From: Sphingomonas suaedae
Lineage (GTDB): Bacteria > Pseudomonadota > Alphaproteobacteria > Sphingomonadales > Sphingomonadaceae
Assembly: GCF_007833215.1 (NCBI RefSeq)
Contig: NZ_CP042239.1
Location: 124,001-188,000 of the forward strand
Length of the DNA: 64,000 nt
Direction: 5' to 3'
The notes below the pieces were generated by a model. That model saw only the letters and a list, made by a program, of their open reading frames with translations. It ran no database searches and was not told where the DNA came from. A program made the position numbers and the translations under genes. This document shows positions 27,036 through 36,485 of the stretch, in pieces (position 1 is the first letter of the stretch; each line of letters begins with the position of its first letter).

Positions 27036-27332
27036 TCAACCGCCGCGCTGGCGGCAATTGTCATACTGCCCTTTCTTGCAGACGGGATAGTCGGCCATCG
27101 CGGGGGGCGGGGGATAGGCTTCGCTCGGTGACTTCGACGGCTGGAAAATCACCTGCTGCCCGGGCTGGGGCTGCGCCGACATCGCCGGGGCAGTCGGCTG
27201 ATAGCCGCCGGTCGGGTCTTGCGCCGCAGGGGTCGCTTCGGTCGTGGTGGGGGCTGCGGGTGCGGCGGCATCCTGCGCGAGCGCGGCACCGCCGGAAAGG
27301 GCAAGCGCGGCGGCAAGAGCGATCAGTTTCAT
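27036..27332 (-). CDS. Small secreted proline-rich protein, hypothetical
   Basis: 98 residues from ATG 27332 (GGAGATTCCCG before it). Clear signal peptide MKLIALAAALALSGGAALAQ, then a low-complexity Ala/Pro/Thr/Gln region and a C-terminal PVCKKGQYDNCRQRGG with two cysteines. A periplasmic protein is likely. No family recognised. It sits at the 3' side of phoB but is separated from it by 106 bp. Confidence 0.75.
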   Translation of the reverse strand: MKLIALAAALALSGGAALAQDAAAPAAPTTTEATPAAQDPTGGYQPTAPAMSAQPQPGQQVIFQPSKSPSEAYPPPPAMADYPVCKKGQYDNCRQRGG

Positions 27333-27438
27333 CGGGAATCTCCTGACATTCGTTACGCGATCGCGCAACGCGATCGGGGCGTAACGCAATCGGAGCGCAA
27401 TGCTCGGACCGCCAACGCCTCAGGTCCGGATTTTTTCC

Positions 27439-28131
27439 CTAATTCCCCGCGTCGAGCGAATAGCCGGCCGAGCGCACCGTGCGGATGATGTCGGGGCGGT
27501 TGCCGATATTGATCGCCTTGCGCAGCCGACGGATATGAACGTCGACCGTGCGGCTTTCGATGTCGCTGTCATGCCCCCAGACCGCGTCGAGCAGCCGCTC
27601 GCGCGAGAACACCCAGCCCGGATGCTCCAGGAAATGCTTGAGCAGCCGGAACTCGGTCGGGCCGAGCGGTACGACTTCGCCGCCGCGGCGTACCTTATGG
27701 CCGACCGTGTCCATCTCGATGTCGCCATAGGTCAGCGCCTCGCCAGCCAGTGCAGGGCGCACGCGGCGCAGCACCGCGCCGACGCGCGCCACCAGCTCGC
27801 GCGGACTGAACGGCTTGGTGACATAATCGTCGGCGCCGGTTTCGAGACCGCGGACGCGGTCCTCTTCCTCGCCGCGCGCGGTGAGCATGATGATCGGGAC
27901 GTTGGCCGTTTCGCTCATCCGGCGCAGGCGGCGGCAGACCTCGATCCCGGAAAGACTCTCGACCATCCAGTCGAGCAGGACGATGTCGGGCGCGCTTTCC
28001 TTGGCGAGCAACAGCGCTTCTTCGCCGTCCGGCGTGTGGCGCACGTCGAAATCCTCACGCTTGAAATGATAGGTGAGGAGTTCGGCGAGTGCGGCATCGT
28101 CCTCGACCAGCAGCATACGAGCGCGGCTCAT
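27439..28131 (-). CDS. phoB: Phosphate regulon response regulator
   Basis: 230 residues. Receiver domain with acidic pocket E10-D-D, phospho-acceptor D54 (IVLLDWM) and K106 (TKPFSP); OmpR-type winged helix at about 130-228 (LGPTEFRLLKHFLEHPGWVFSRERLLDAVWGHDSDIESRTVDVHIRRLRKAI). Last gene of the phoR-pst-phoU-phoB array, 1 bp after phoU. It activates Pho-box promoters under phosphate limitation. Confidence 0.96.
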   Translation of the reverse strand: MSRARMLLVEDDAALAELLTYHFKREDFDVRHTPDGEEALLLAKESAPDIVLLDWMVESLSGIEVCRRLRRMSETANVPIIMLTARGEEEDRVRGLETGADDYVTKPFSPRELVARVGAVLRRVRPALAGEALTYGDIEMDTVGHKVRRGGEVVPLGPTEFRLLKHFLEHPGWVFSRERLLDAVWGHDSDIESRTVDVHIRRLRKAINIGNRPDIIRTVRSAGYSLDAGN

Positions 28132-28132
28132 C

Positions 28133-28834
28133 TCAGGCCTCCGGCACTTCGATCGTGTCGCGATCGGCCATGTAATTGCCGGTCGCGGCGAAATAGACCA
28201 TTTCGGCGACGTTGGTCGCGTGGTCGCCGATCCGCTCGATATTCTTGGCGACGAACAGCAGGTGTGCGACTTCGCTGATCGTGCGGGGATTTTCGACCAT
28301 ATAGGTCACGAGCGTGCGGAAGATACTGTCGTAGAAGTCGTCCAACCGGTTGTCGCGCTCGCACACGCGGATTGCGGCCTCGGCATCGCGGGCGGAGAAG
28401 GCGTCGAGCACGTCGTGCACCATCTCGCTCGCCATGTTCGCCATGGCGGGCAGCAGCGAAATCGCCTCGATCCGTTCCGCGCCGGGTGTGTGGACCAGCG
28501 GCACGCGCTTGGCGATATTCTTGGCATAGTCGCCGATCCGCTCGACCACGGCGGCAATCTTGAGCGCGGCCACGACCTCCCGCAGATCGTCGGCCATCGG
28601 CGCGCGCAGCGCGATCACGCGGACGGCGAGCTTCTCGACCTCCGCCTCGATTGCGTCGATCGCCTTGTCCTTCTTGCGGACATCCTTGGCCAGCGCGGTA
28701 TCGTTGCGTTCCAGCGCCAGCATGGCATCGCCGATCGCCTGTTCGGCAAGCCCGCCCATCTGCGAGATCAATGCGCGCAGATGCTTGATATCCTCGTCGA
28801 ACGCTTTGACCGTATGTTCGTGGCCGGTCACCAT
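28133..28834 (-). CDS. phoU: Phosphate transport regulator PhoU
   Basis: 233 residues, all-helical with two PhoU repeats (HTVKAFDEDIKHLRALISQMGGLAEQAIGDAMLALERND and the second at about 115-215; EVAHLLFVAKNIERIGDHATNVAEMVYF is the repeated metal-binding ExxxD motif). PhoU represses the PhoR/PhoB pathway when phosphate is plentiful and tunes Pst activity. It starts within the last base of pstB. Confidence 0.96.
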   Translation of the reverse strand: MVTGHEHTVKAFDEDIKHLRALISQMGGLAEQAIGDAMLALERNDTALAKDVRKKDKAIDAIEAEVEKLAVRVIALRAPMADDLREVVAALKIAAVVERIGDYAKNIAKRVPLVHTPGAERIEAISLLPAMANMASEMVHDVLDAFSARDAEAAIRVCERDNRLDDFYDSIFRTLVTYMVENPRTISEVAHLLFVAKNIERIGDHATNVAEMVYFAATGNYMADRDTIEVPEA

Positions 28835-29652
28835 TATCCGTACCTTCCGGTAATATAGTCTTTGGTGCGCTCCTGACGGGGCGCCGTGAATATCTGGTCC
28901 GTTTCGCCATATTCGACAAGCGTGCCGAGGTGGAAGAACGCGGTGCGCTGGCTGACGCGCGCGGCCTGCTGCATGTTATGCGTGACGATCACGATCGCGT
29001 ATTTGCCGCGCAGCTCGTGGATCAGCTCCTCGATCTTCGCCGTCGCGATCGGATCGAGCGCGGAGCAGGGCTCGTCCATCAGGATGACCTCGGGGTCGAC
29101 CGCGATGGCGCGTGCGATGCACAGCCGCTGTTGCTGCCCGCCCGACAGCGCGGTACCGCTGTCCTGCAGCCGGTCCTTCACTTCCTCGAACAACCCCGCG
29201 CGGCGCAGCGACCGCTCGACGATCTGGTCCATGTCGCTCTTGGATCGCGCCAGCCCGTGGATGCGGGGACCATAGGCGACATTCTCGTAGATCGATTTCG
29301 GGAAGGGGTTCGGCTTCTGGAACACCATGCCGACGCGCGCACGCAGCTGCACTACGTCCATCGACTTGTCGTAGATGTCCTCGCCATCGAGCGTGATCTT
29401 GCCCTCGACCCGCGCGCTGGCGACGGTGTCGTTCATGCGGTTGAGCGTGCGGAGGAATGTCGACTTGCCGCAGCCCGACGGCCCGATGAATGCGGTGACA
29501 TTGTCCATATCGACGTCGATCGACACGTCGTTGATGGCCTGTTTCTCACCATAATAGACGTTGACGCCACGCGCCGACATCTTGGGTGTGCTGCCATTCT
29601 GCGCCGGTGCGGCGCTGTCGATGGCGGTGTGTGCATAATCGGCTTGGGTCAT
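28834..29652 (-). CDS. pstB: Phosphate ABC transporter ATPase
   Basis: 272 residues with a Walker A GPSGCGKS, signature [15 protein letters not shown], Walker [14 protein letters not shown] and the H-loop [12 protein letters not shown]. An N-terminal extension of about 25 residues precedes the nucleotide-binding fold. Its end and that of pstA each overlap the next start by 1 bp, so expression is coupled. Confidence 0.97.
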   Translation of the reverse strand: MTQADYAHTAIDSAAPAQNGSTPKMSARGVNVYYGEKQAINDVSIDVDMDNVTAFIGPSGCGKSTFLRTLNRMNDTVASARVEGKITLDGEDIYDKSMDVVQLRARVGMVFQKPNPFPKSIYENVAYGPRIHGLARSKSDMDQIVERSLRRAGLFEEVKDRLQDSGTALSGGQQQRLCIARAIAVDPEVILMDEPCSALDPIATAKIEELIHELRGKYAIVIVTHNMQQAARVSQRTAFFHLGTLVEYGETDQIFTAPRQERTKDYITGRYG

Positions 29653-30953
29653 TACCAGCGGGTCTCGAATCGGTTGCGAAGATAGATGGCGACGGCATTC
29701 ATCGCGAGCAGGAAGATCAGCAGGACGATGATCGCGGCGCTGGTCTTTTCGACAAAGCCGCGGCTGACCTGATCGGACCAGAGGAAAATCTGCACCGGCA
29801 GCACCGTCGCGGGATCGAACACGCCGCCCGGCGGGGTGACGATGAAGGCGCGCATTCCGATCAGCAGCAGCGGCGCGGTCTCGCCCAGCGCACGCGCCAT
29901 GCCGATGATCGTGCCGGTCAGGATGCCCGGCAGCGCGAGCGGGAGAACGTGGTGGAACACCACCTGGATTCGGCTCGCGCCGATACCGAGCGCTGCGTCG
30001 CGGATCGATGGTGGCACCGCCTTGATCGCGTTGCGCCCGGCGATCACGATAACCGGCATGATCATCAGCGCCAGCGTCATTCCGCCGACCAGCGGTGCGG
30101 AGCGGGGGAGGTGCAGGAAATTGAGGAACACGGCGAGGCCGAGCAGACCGAAGATGATCGACGGGACCGCGGCCAGATTGTTGATCGAAACCTCGATCAG
30201 GTCGGTCCAGCGGTTTCGCGGGGCATATTCCTCAAGATAGATCGCCGAGAACACGCCGATCGGAAATGCGATCATCAGCGTGATGAACATCGTCAGCAGC
30301 GAACCCTTGAGTGCGCCCCAGATGCCCACTCCGGTGGGATCGGTGGCGTCCGATCCGGTCAGGAAATCGATGTTGAACCCTTGAGTCAGCGTCCCCTCGT
30401 CCCGCAGCCGCGTCGCGACGCGGGTGACCGCCGGATCGTTGCCGTCGCCCTTGGCAGCCAGCGCAATCGGCGAGGAGGCGGGGACGTCGATCGATGCGCG
30501 CCCCTGTAGCAGTTCCGGCCGCGCCTTGAGTTCGTCGCGCACCGTCACCCATGCGCTTTCGGAGATATAGTCGGGGCCGTCAGGACCGAACGCTGCAACG
30601 GCGGCGTTGGCCACGACATCGTTCAGCCCGGCGCTGGCGAGCGCGAGATCGGCGCCCTTGCCGCGCAATTGCTCGGGCGTCACTTCGAGTGCGGCAGCTT
30701 TGAAATCGATCGGCAGCGCGATTTCCGCACGCTGGAATCCGCCAATGCCCTGCCACAGCATCGTGACGAGCAAGAAGGCGAGGAAACCGGCCGATCCGAT
30801 GACCGCCGCCAGCCCCCACATGCGGAAGCGACGCTCCCGGGCATAGCGGGCGCGGATACGCTTCTGCATCGAATCGCTCTTCCAGCCGGTCGGCGCCGCG
30901 GATGCGGGCTCCTCGGGGCGGGTGGGGAGCTGCGGAACGAGGGTCTCACTCAT
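29652..30953 (-). CDS. pstA: Phosphate ABC transporter permease PstA
   Basis: 433 residues, longer than the E. coli protein because of a periplasmic insertion of about 150 residues after the first helix (about 65-210), the DUF3333 region that is usual in alphaproteobacterial PstA. C-terminal half has the permease core with the EAA-like loop ([41 protein letters not shown]). Overlaps pstC by 8 bp. Confidence 0.95.
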   Translation of the reverse strand: MSETLVPQLPTRPEEPASAAPTGWKSDSMQKRIRARYARERRFRMWGLAAVIGSAGFLAFLLVTMLWQGIGGFQRAEIALPIDFKAAALEVTPEQLRGKGADLALASAGLNDVVANAAVAAFGPDGPDYISESAWVTVRDELKARPELLQGRASIDVPASSPIALAAKGDGNDPAVTRVATRLRDEGTLTQGFNIDFLTGSDATDPTGVGIWGALKGSLLTMFITLMIAFPIGVFSAIYLEEYAPRNRWTDLIEVSINNLAAVPSIIFGLLGLAVFLNFLHLPRSAPLVGGMTLALMIMPVIVIAGRNAIKAVPPSIRDAALGIGASRIQVVFHHVLPLALPGILTGTIIGMARALGETAPLLLIGMRAFIVTPPGGVFDPATVLPVQIFLWSDQVSRGFVEKTSAAIIVLLIFLLAMNAVAIYLRNRFETRW

Positions 30954-32325
30954 AGGCTTCGCGATACTTTTTGACGACGCGCAGCGCGACGATGTTGAGG
31001 ACGAAGGTAATCATGAACAGCGTCAGGCCCAGCGCGAATGCGGCAAGCGTCTTGGGGCTGTCGAACGCGGTCTCGCCGGTCAGCAGATCGACGATCTGTT
31101 TGGTGACGGTGGTCGCGCCTTCGAACGGATTGAGCGTGATATTGGCGGCGCCGGACGCTGCCATCACCACGATCATCGTCTCGCCGATCGCACGGCTGAC
31201 CGCGAGCAGGATGCCCGCGACCACGCCGGGCAGTGCGGCGGGGATCAGCACGCGCTTGATCGTCTCGCTGGTCGTCGCGCCCATCGCCAGGCTGCCGTCG
31301 CGCATCGCGGTCGGCACCGCCGCGATCGAATCGTCCGCCATCGACGAGACGAACGGGATGATCATGATTCCCATGACGAGGCCCGCCGACAGCGCGCTTT
31401 CCGCCGAGGCGAACTGGAAGCCCAGCATCACCGCGAAATCGCGGATCAGCGGCCCCACGGTCAGCGCGGCGAAATAGCCGTACACGACCGTCGGCACGCC
31501 GGCGAGGATCTCGAGGATCGGCTTCATCCAGGCGCGGAAGCTGCGCGGCGCATATTGGGTGAGGTAGATCGCGCTCATCAGTCCGAAGGGGATGGCGATC
31601 AACATCGCGATGACTGCGCCGATGAAGAAGGTGCCCCAAAATAGTGGGAGCGCGCCCAGATTCGCGCCGGGATCGTCGGCGCGGATGACCTGGGGGCTCC
31701 AGTTCAGGCCGAACAGGAAATCGGTGACGGGGACGATCGAGAAGAAGCGGACGCTCTCGAAGATCAGCGAGAGGAAGATGCCGAGCGTGGTCAGGATCGC
31801 GATCAGCGACGCGACCAGAAGCAGCAGCATCACCGCGCGTTCGAACCGGGTGCGCGCGCGGAAATCGGGCTTCACACGGGTGAAGGCGAGCGCCCCGAAC
31901 GCAAAGGCGAGGATCAGCGCAATCGCGGTGCCGATCCAGTTATAGCGGGTGATCGCCTCCGCATAAGCGGGCGCAAGCTGTTCCGCGACGGGATAGAAGG
32001 CGCCCTGGCTGCTCCCCTGGGCGAGGCTATAGGCTTCGTTGAGGATCGTCTCCCGTTCGAAGCCGAAACCCGGAAGCTGCGCCGCAGCGGGGCTGGCCAG
32101 CACCGATTCTGTGATCAGCCCCGGGCTGATATTGGCCCACACGACGATGAAGATCAGCGCCGGGACGACCGCCCAGGTGGCGACGTACCAGCCATGTTGG
32201 CTGGGCAGACTGTGCAGCCGCCGCGCTGCGATACCGCGGGACAGTCGCGCCGCGCGGGCACGCGCCGTCAGCCAGGCGATCAGGCCAAGGCCGAGGACAA
32301 GGAACAGGAGAGCGAAAACGTTCAC
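30946..32325 (-). CDS. pstC: Phosphate ABC transporter permease PstC
   Basis: 459 residues. An N-terminal extension with two or three extra helices precedes the permease core, which carries MGATTSETIKRVLIPAALPGVVAGILLAVSRAIGETMIVVMA, the coupling-loop motif. Extension length is typical of the sphingomonad proteins. With PstA it forms the channel for phosphate. Confidence 0.95.
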   Translation of the reverse strand: MNVFALLFLVLGLGLIAWLTARARAARLSRGIAARRLHSLPSQHGWYVATWAVVPALIFIVVWANISPGLITESVLASPAAAQLPGFGFERETILNEAYSLAQGSSQGAFYPVAEQLAPAYAEAITRYNWIGTAIALILAFAFGALAFTRVKPDFRARTRFERAVMLLLLVASLIAILTTLGIFLSLIFESVRFFSIVPVTDFLFGLNWSPQVIRADDPGANLGALPLFWGTFFIGAVIAMLIAIPFGLMSAIYLTQYAPRSFRAWMKPILEILAGVPTVVYGYFAALTVGPLIRDFAVMLGFQFASAESALSAGLVMGIMIIPFVSSMADDSIAAVPTAMRDGSLAMGATTSETIKRVLIPAALPGVVAGILLAVSRAIGETMIVVMAASGAANITLNPFEGATTVTKQIVDLLTGETAFDSPKTLAAFALGLTLFMITFVLNIVALRVVKKYREAYE

Positions 32326-32376
32326 CGGTCGAAGCCGCCTATCTGGTGACGAGGGGTCAAGCGAAGAGGCGCGGGA

Positions 32377-33411
32377 CTATTCAAGGTCGCTGCGCTGCAT
32401 CGGCGTGCCCTGTGCGATCGTCTCGCTCGCCTTGGCGCGCGCCGCGTCGGACGAGGCGATCATGCCGCGCTTGGTCAGCGGGCCTTCGGGATCCCACATC
32501 TTGGTGTACTGAGCCAGGAATTCGTTGATCCCCGGAACGGCCTTCAGATGCTGTTTCTTGACATAGATGAACATCGCGCGCGCGCCGGGATACCGGCCCG
32601 ACGAGATCGCTTCGTAGCTCGGCTCGACGCCGTTGACGGGTACGCCCTTCAGGCGACCCGCATTTTCCTCAAGATAGGAATAGCCGAACACGCCGATGGC
32701 GTTTGGATTGGCGGCCAGCTTCTGGACGATCAGATTGTCGTTCTCCCCCGAATCGACATAGGCGCCGTCCTCGCGGACGCGGGTGCAAAGCTCGGTGGCC
32801 TTGTCCTTGTCCGTCTTCTCGATCTCCTTGACCTCGGGATAGGCTTCTTCGCAGCCGGGGTGCATGATGAGTTCGTGCAGCGAATCGCGGGTGCCGCTGG
32901 TCGCGGGCGGGCCCATGATCGAGATCGGCACGGCGGGCAGCGCCGGGTTGATGTCCGACCACAGCTTGGCGGTGTTGGGCTTGCCCATCGGGTTGGCGGC
33001 GAGTGCGCGATAGGCTTCGGCGAGCGTCAGCTTGATCTTCGGCCCGTCAACCGACTCGGCAAAGGCAATGCCGTCCATTCCGACCTGAACCTCGAGGATA
33101 TCGGTCACGCCGTTGCGCTGGCACAGGTCGAATTCGGATGCCGTCATCCGGCGCGAGGCGTTGGTCATGTCCGGGTGCTGCGGGCCGACGCCCGCGCAGA
33201 ACAGCTTCATGCCGCCGCCGGTGCCGGTCGACTCGATCACCGGCGCCTTGAAGCTGCCCGAGTTGACGAACTGCTCGGCAACCATCGTGGTGAACGGATA
33301 GACGGTCGAGGAGCCGACGATCTTGATCTGGTCGCGCGACGCCTGGCCACCCCCTCCGCCGCAAGCAGAGAGCGAGAGCGCAGAAAGCGCGATCAGGGTA
33401 AGGCGGCGCAT
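32377..33411 (-). CDS. pstS: Phosphate-binding lipoprotein PstS
   Basis: 344 residues. Lipoprotein signal with lipobox LSAC (residues 14-17), so it is anchored rather than free periplasmic. Then IKIVGSSTVYPFTTMVAEQF, the phosphate-loop SSTV motif, and ESTGTGGGMKLFC and PATSGTRDSLHE, which ligate phosphate in the family. First gene downstream of the candidate Pho box. Confidence 0.95.
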   Translation of the reverse strand: MRRLTLIALSALSLSACGGGGGQASRDQIKIVGSSTVYPFTTMVAEQFVNSGSFKAPVIESTGTGGGMKLFCAGVGPQHPDMTNASRRMTASEFDLCQRNGVTDILEVQVGMDGIAFAESVDGPKIKLTLAEAYRALAANPMGKPNTAKLWSDINPALPAVPISIMGPPATSGTRDSLHELIMHPGCEEAYPEVKEIEKTDKDKATELCTRVREDGAYVDSGENDNLIVQKLAANPNAIGVFGYSYLEENAGRLKGVPVNGVEPSYEAISSGRYPGARAMFIYVKKQHLKAVPGINEFLAQYTKMWDPEGPLTKRGMIASSDAARAKASETIAQGTPMQRSDLE

Positions 33412-33489
33412 GTGAAGATCCCCAAGGATGACGTTCGATTCGGTGAGACCGGCTATCGGCCCCGCTCGCGCGGCCTCTGTTGCAAATCC

Positions 33490-33507
33490 GTGACGTTATG
33501 ATGACAC
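33490..33507 (-). promoter_or_regulatory. Candidate Pho box upstream of pstS
   Basis: Read on the minus strand: GTGTCAT-CATA-ACGTCAC, two 7-bp half sites with a 4-bp spacer, close to the CTGTCAT-N4-CTGTCAT consensus. It lies 79 bp before the pstS ATG and overlaps the stop codon of phoR, so PhoB could activate pst-phoU-phoB independently of phoR. Confidence 0.6.
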
Positions 33508-34725
33508 AGGCCCGGGAATCGGGCCAGAAACAGGGGCGGTTGGAAGCAAAATGGTGACCGTCGTCCCGTCCCCGACCGTGCTGGCGATGTCGAGACGCCC
33601 CCGGTGGCGCTCGACGATATGCTTGACGATGGCAAGACCCAGACCCGTGCCGCCCGCCGCGCGGCTGCGGCTCGAATCGACGCGATAAAAGCGTTCGGTG
33701 AGGCGGGGAAGGTGCTCGGGCGCAATCCCTTCGCCCTCGTCGCGCACCGAAAGCCGCACCATCGCGGTCCCGGCCCGGCGCAGACCGACCGTGACGGGAT
33801 GGCCGGGGCGCCCATATTTCATCGCATTGCCGATGATGTTGTGGAGCAGCTGGGACAGCTGGACCTGATCGCCGCGCACGGGGGGAACCGTCTCGATCTC
33901 GAGCGCGATGTCGGCGGCGCGATCGGGGGCGAGCGCGGCAAGCTCGTCCTTCACCTGGCCGATCAATTGGGCGAGATCGACCGAATGGTCGGGCGCGCGA
34001 TATTTCTCCGCCTCGATCCGCGACAGCGACATGAGGTCGTCGATCAGCCGCTGCATCCGGCGCGCCTCGGTATCCATCACCTTGAGAAAGCGCGAGCGCG
34101 TTTCCGGATCGTCGGCGGCATCCTCCAACGTTTCGATGAAGCCGAGGATCGAGGCCAGCGGGGTACGCAATTCGTGGCTGGCATTGGCGACGAAATCGAC
34201 CCGGATGCGATCGGCGGCATGGGCGCCGGTCCGGTCGCTCAGATGCACGATCCGTGTCGCGGGGGACAGAGCACGGACGCGCATTTCCCAACGCTGATCG
34301 TGCGTTCCCAGGCCGACCAGATGGATCGGTCCGCCCGGAGCGCCGTCATCGGGACTGAGCAGCCGTTCGGCAGCGGCGGGATGGCGGATCGCGACGCGCA
34401 CATCCTCCCCCAATATATGCTCGCCCAGCAGCGCGCGCGCCGCCCGGTTCGCGCTCGCGACCCGTTGCGCCTCGACCAGCAGCATCGGTTCGAACACCGC
34501 CTCGATCGCGTCGGCGATGCGGACCGGGGCGGCCGGTCCGACGGTGTCGGGCGACAGCGGAGCGCTCGTTTCCTCGGGCGCGGGCGACGCGATCAGCGCC
34601 GCGAGCGCCGAGCCGACCAGCGCGATCGCTCCCGCCTCCGCGCCAGCGGCGAGCCATGCGGTGATCGCGGTTGCGAGGATCGCGACAAGGGCGAAGGAGG
34701 TGCGTGGTTGGGTCAAGCTCGGCAT
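33496..34725 (-). CDS. phoR: Phosphate regulon sensor histidine kinase
   Basis: 409 residues. Two N-terminal hydrophobic segments (about 10-27 and 32-46), a PAS-like region at about 72-165, H-box FVANASH184ELRTPL, N-box HNIIGNAMKYGRPG, G1 DEGEGI and G2 GGTGLGLAIVKHIV. It phosphorylates PhoB when phosphate is scarce; signal comes through PstSCAB-PhoU, all encoded immediately downstream. Confidence 0.95.
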   Translation of the reverse strand: MPSLTQPRTSFALVAILATAITAWLAAGAEAGAIALVGSALAALIASPAPEETSAPLSPDTVGPAAPVRIADAIEAVFEPMLLVEAQRVASANRAARALLGEHILGEDVRVAIRHPAAAERLLSPDDGAPGGPIHLVGLGTHDQRWEMRVRALSPATRIVHLSDRTGAHAADRIRVDFVANASHELRTPLASILGFIETLEDAADDPETRSRFLKVMDTEARRMQRLIDDLMSLSRIEAEKYRAPDHSVDLAQLIGQVKDELAALAPDRAADIALEIETVPPVRGDQVQLSQLLHNIIGNAMKYGRPGHPVTVGLRRAGTAMVRLSVRDEGEGIAPEHLPRLTERFYRVDSSRSRAAGGTGLGLAIVKHIVERHRGRLDIASTVGDGTTVTILLPTAPVSGPIPGPVSS

Positions 34726-34815
34726 GATCCCGCTCTAACCGATCCCGACGAACGCTGCGAGCGCTTGCGCCGGATTCACCTTTATGAAAGGCACATGTGC
34801 GAGGGAAGGAACATC

Positions 34816-35202
34816 ATGGCCGAAACCACGCCTCCCAAGGGACCCAGCCGCCGCGCACTCATGCTCGGTGCCGCGAGCGCGTCGGCGATCGTGTCGATCA
34901 AGCCGGCGCTCGCCCAGAGCGCGGGATCGGTGCTCAATTGCGAAATTCCGGTTCCCGATGCCGGGCGTGCGGGCAATTACATCGCCGCCGACGGATCATT
35001 GGTTCCTGCGGGAACGCAGGGCGCGTTTCCGCCGGCGGGCCGCGCGTTTCGGGGAGAAGAGGTGAAACAGGCGCTGAACGGCGCGAACCTGCCCGGCACG
35101 ACCTATGACCAGAGCCGTGCCTATACCAATTACATCCGCCGCCTTCAGCGCGGGACGAGCGGCTTCACCTGTTTCGCGTCGCTCCAGATGCCGCGCGGGT
35201 AA
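34816..35202 (+). CDS. Tat-exported small protein, hypothetical
   Basis: 128 residues from ATG 34816 (AAGGAACATC before it). Twin-arginine signal: P-S-R12-R13-A-L-M-L, hydrophobic core, cleavage at ALA-Q around 33. The mature part of about 95 residues has two cysteines (LNCEIPVP, GFTCFASL) and no domain that I recognise. It is divergent from phoR and precedes a PqqD/HprK-like/nucleotidyltransferase cassette, separated by a repeat. It could be a client of that cassette, but this is only proximity. Confidence 0.75.
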   Translation: MAETTPPKGPSRRALMLGAASASAIVSIKPALAQSAGSVLNCEIPVPDAGRAGNYIAADGSLVPAGTQGAFPPAGRAFRGEEVKQALNGANLPGTTYDQSRAYTNYIRRLQRGTSGFTCFASLQMPRG

Positions 35203-35227
35203 TCCCCGCTGTGCGATCTCCCTCAAC

Positions 35228-35338
35228 CGTCATCCCCGCGAAAGCGGGAGCCCATCTCCCCGGCCTTTTAGGCGACCCACGGCTGTGGTCTCGTTGGGCG
35301 ACGACAGAAGATGGGTCCCCGCGTTCGCGGGGATGACG
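35228..35338. repeat. Inverted-repeat element, family D
   Basis: Begins CGTCATCCCCGCGAAAGCGG and ends CGCGTTCGCGGGGATGACG, in inverted orientation, about 111 bp; GAGCCCATCT and AGATGGGTCC are the inner parts of the arms. This is a very common alphaproteobacterial intergenic element. Its right end provides GGGGATGACGAT immediately before the next start codon. Confidence 0.85.
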
Positions 35339-35340
35339 AT

Positions 35341-35622
35341 ATGGGAACAGCCATAACCCGATACCGCGCCGCGTCCGTAGCGACGCTGCGGATCGAGCCG
35401 CTCGATGCGCTCACCCTGATCTATCACCGCGCGTCGGGCATCACCCATCTGGTCGATTCGCCGGTGCCGGAGCTGCTCGCCGTGCTTCAGGCCGCGCCGT
35501 TGACGCTCGACGCGACACTGGCGGCGCTGACGCAGGCGCACGACCTGATCGATCCCGACCGCAACGCCTTGGCCGCGCGGCTCGACGAGCTGGTCGATGC
35601 CGGACTGGTGGAGCGGCTGTGA
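35341..35622 (+). CDS. PqqD-like (RRE-fold) protein of an HprK-related kinase cassette
   Basis: 93 residues from ATG 35341. Winged-helix PqqD-type pattern: LDALTLIYHRASGITHLVDSPVPELLAVLQAAPLTLDATLAALTQAHDLIDPDRNALAARLDELVDAGLVERL. PqqD folds bind peptide leaders in RiPP pathways. NCBI uses the name HPr-rel-A system PqqD family for such genes next to HprK-related kinase A (from memory). The next gene starts at the stop codon (GTGATG overlap), so translation is coupled. Confidence 0.8.
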   Translation: MGTAITRYRAASVATLRIEPLDALTLIYHRASGITHLVDSPVPELLAVLQAAPLTLDATLAALTQAHDLIDPDRNALAARLDELVDAGLVERL

Positions 35623-36485
35623 TGCGTCACCACGCGATGCTGCGAATCGGGCCGGTGGGTTTTCGCATCGGCAGCGACTGGCGCGCGCCGATCGCCGCGC
35701 TGAACGAGCTGTATCGAGACTATCCGCCACCGCAGGACGGCATCCCCGATTTCACCGTGCGGCTGTTCGCCGCGCGACCCTGGCGCCGCTGGCTGCGCCC
35801 GGCGGTGCATCTGGGAGGCGATTTCGTGATTCCGGAGGCTGCGCCACTGCCGCTGGCGCAAGGGATATTGGCCGGCGAAATGGCGATGAACCTGCAAATG
35901 GCGCTCGGCCAGCGACGCTATCTGCTGATTCACGCATCGGCAGTGGAGAAGGACGGGCGCGCGCTGCTGATGACCGGTGAGAGCGGGGCGGGCAAATCGA
36001 CGCTGGCTGCGCTGCTGATGGCGCGCGGGTGGCGGCTGATGGGCGACGAGTTCGCGTTGCTCGACCCGGCAACCGGGATGCTGCACGGCTTTCCGCGGCT
36101 GATCAGCCTCAAGAATGAGGCGATCGGGGTGATGGAAGCGGCGTTGCCCGATGCGCGCTGGGGGCCGTTGCTGGCAGGGACGCCGAAGGGCGATATCCGC
36201 CATCTCGTCCCTGATTCCCGTGCAATCGCGGCAATGGACGCGCCGGCAAAGCCCGCGCTGATCCTGTTCCCCGCGTTCGGCCATGCTGTCGCCGAACGCG
36301 TCTTGGAGCCGAGCGAGTGCTTCGTGCGGCTGACGCAAGCCTCGACCAACTATGTCGCGCTGGGAGAGGCGGGGTTCGACGCGCTGACCGGGCTGGTGCG
36401 CGGCGTGCCGGCGCGGGCGATCGACTATCCCGATACCGCTGGCGCAATTGCGCTGGTCGAGCAGTTGTGGGGGGAGCGGGCGTGA
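35619..36485 (+). CDS. HprK-related kinase A
   Basis: 288 residues (GTG 35619, or ATG 35622). The HPr kinase fold: YLLIHASAVEKDGRALLMTGESGAGKSTLAALLMARGWRLMGDEFALLD, with Walker A at 120-128 and the acidic residues of the catalytic loop after it. Such kinases are found in lasso peptide and related RiPP clusters, where they phosphorylate peptide serine residues, but also in a small conserved cassette with PqqD-like protein and nucleotidyltransferase like this one. Target unknown. Confidence 0.85.
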   Translation: MMRHHAMLRIGPVGFRIGSDWRAPIAALNELYRDYPPPQDGIPDFTVRLFAARPWRRWLRPAVHLGGDFVIPEAAPLPLAQGILAGEMAMNLQMALGQRRYLLIHASAVEKDGRALLMTGESGAGKSTLAALLMARGWRLMGDEFALLDPATGMLHGFPRLISLKNEAIGVMEAALPDARWGPLLAGTPKGDIRHLVPDSRAIAAMDAPAKPALILFPAFGHAVAERVLEPSECFVRLTQASTNYVALGEAGFDALTGLVRGVPARAIDYPDTAGAIALVEQLWGERA

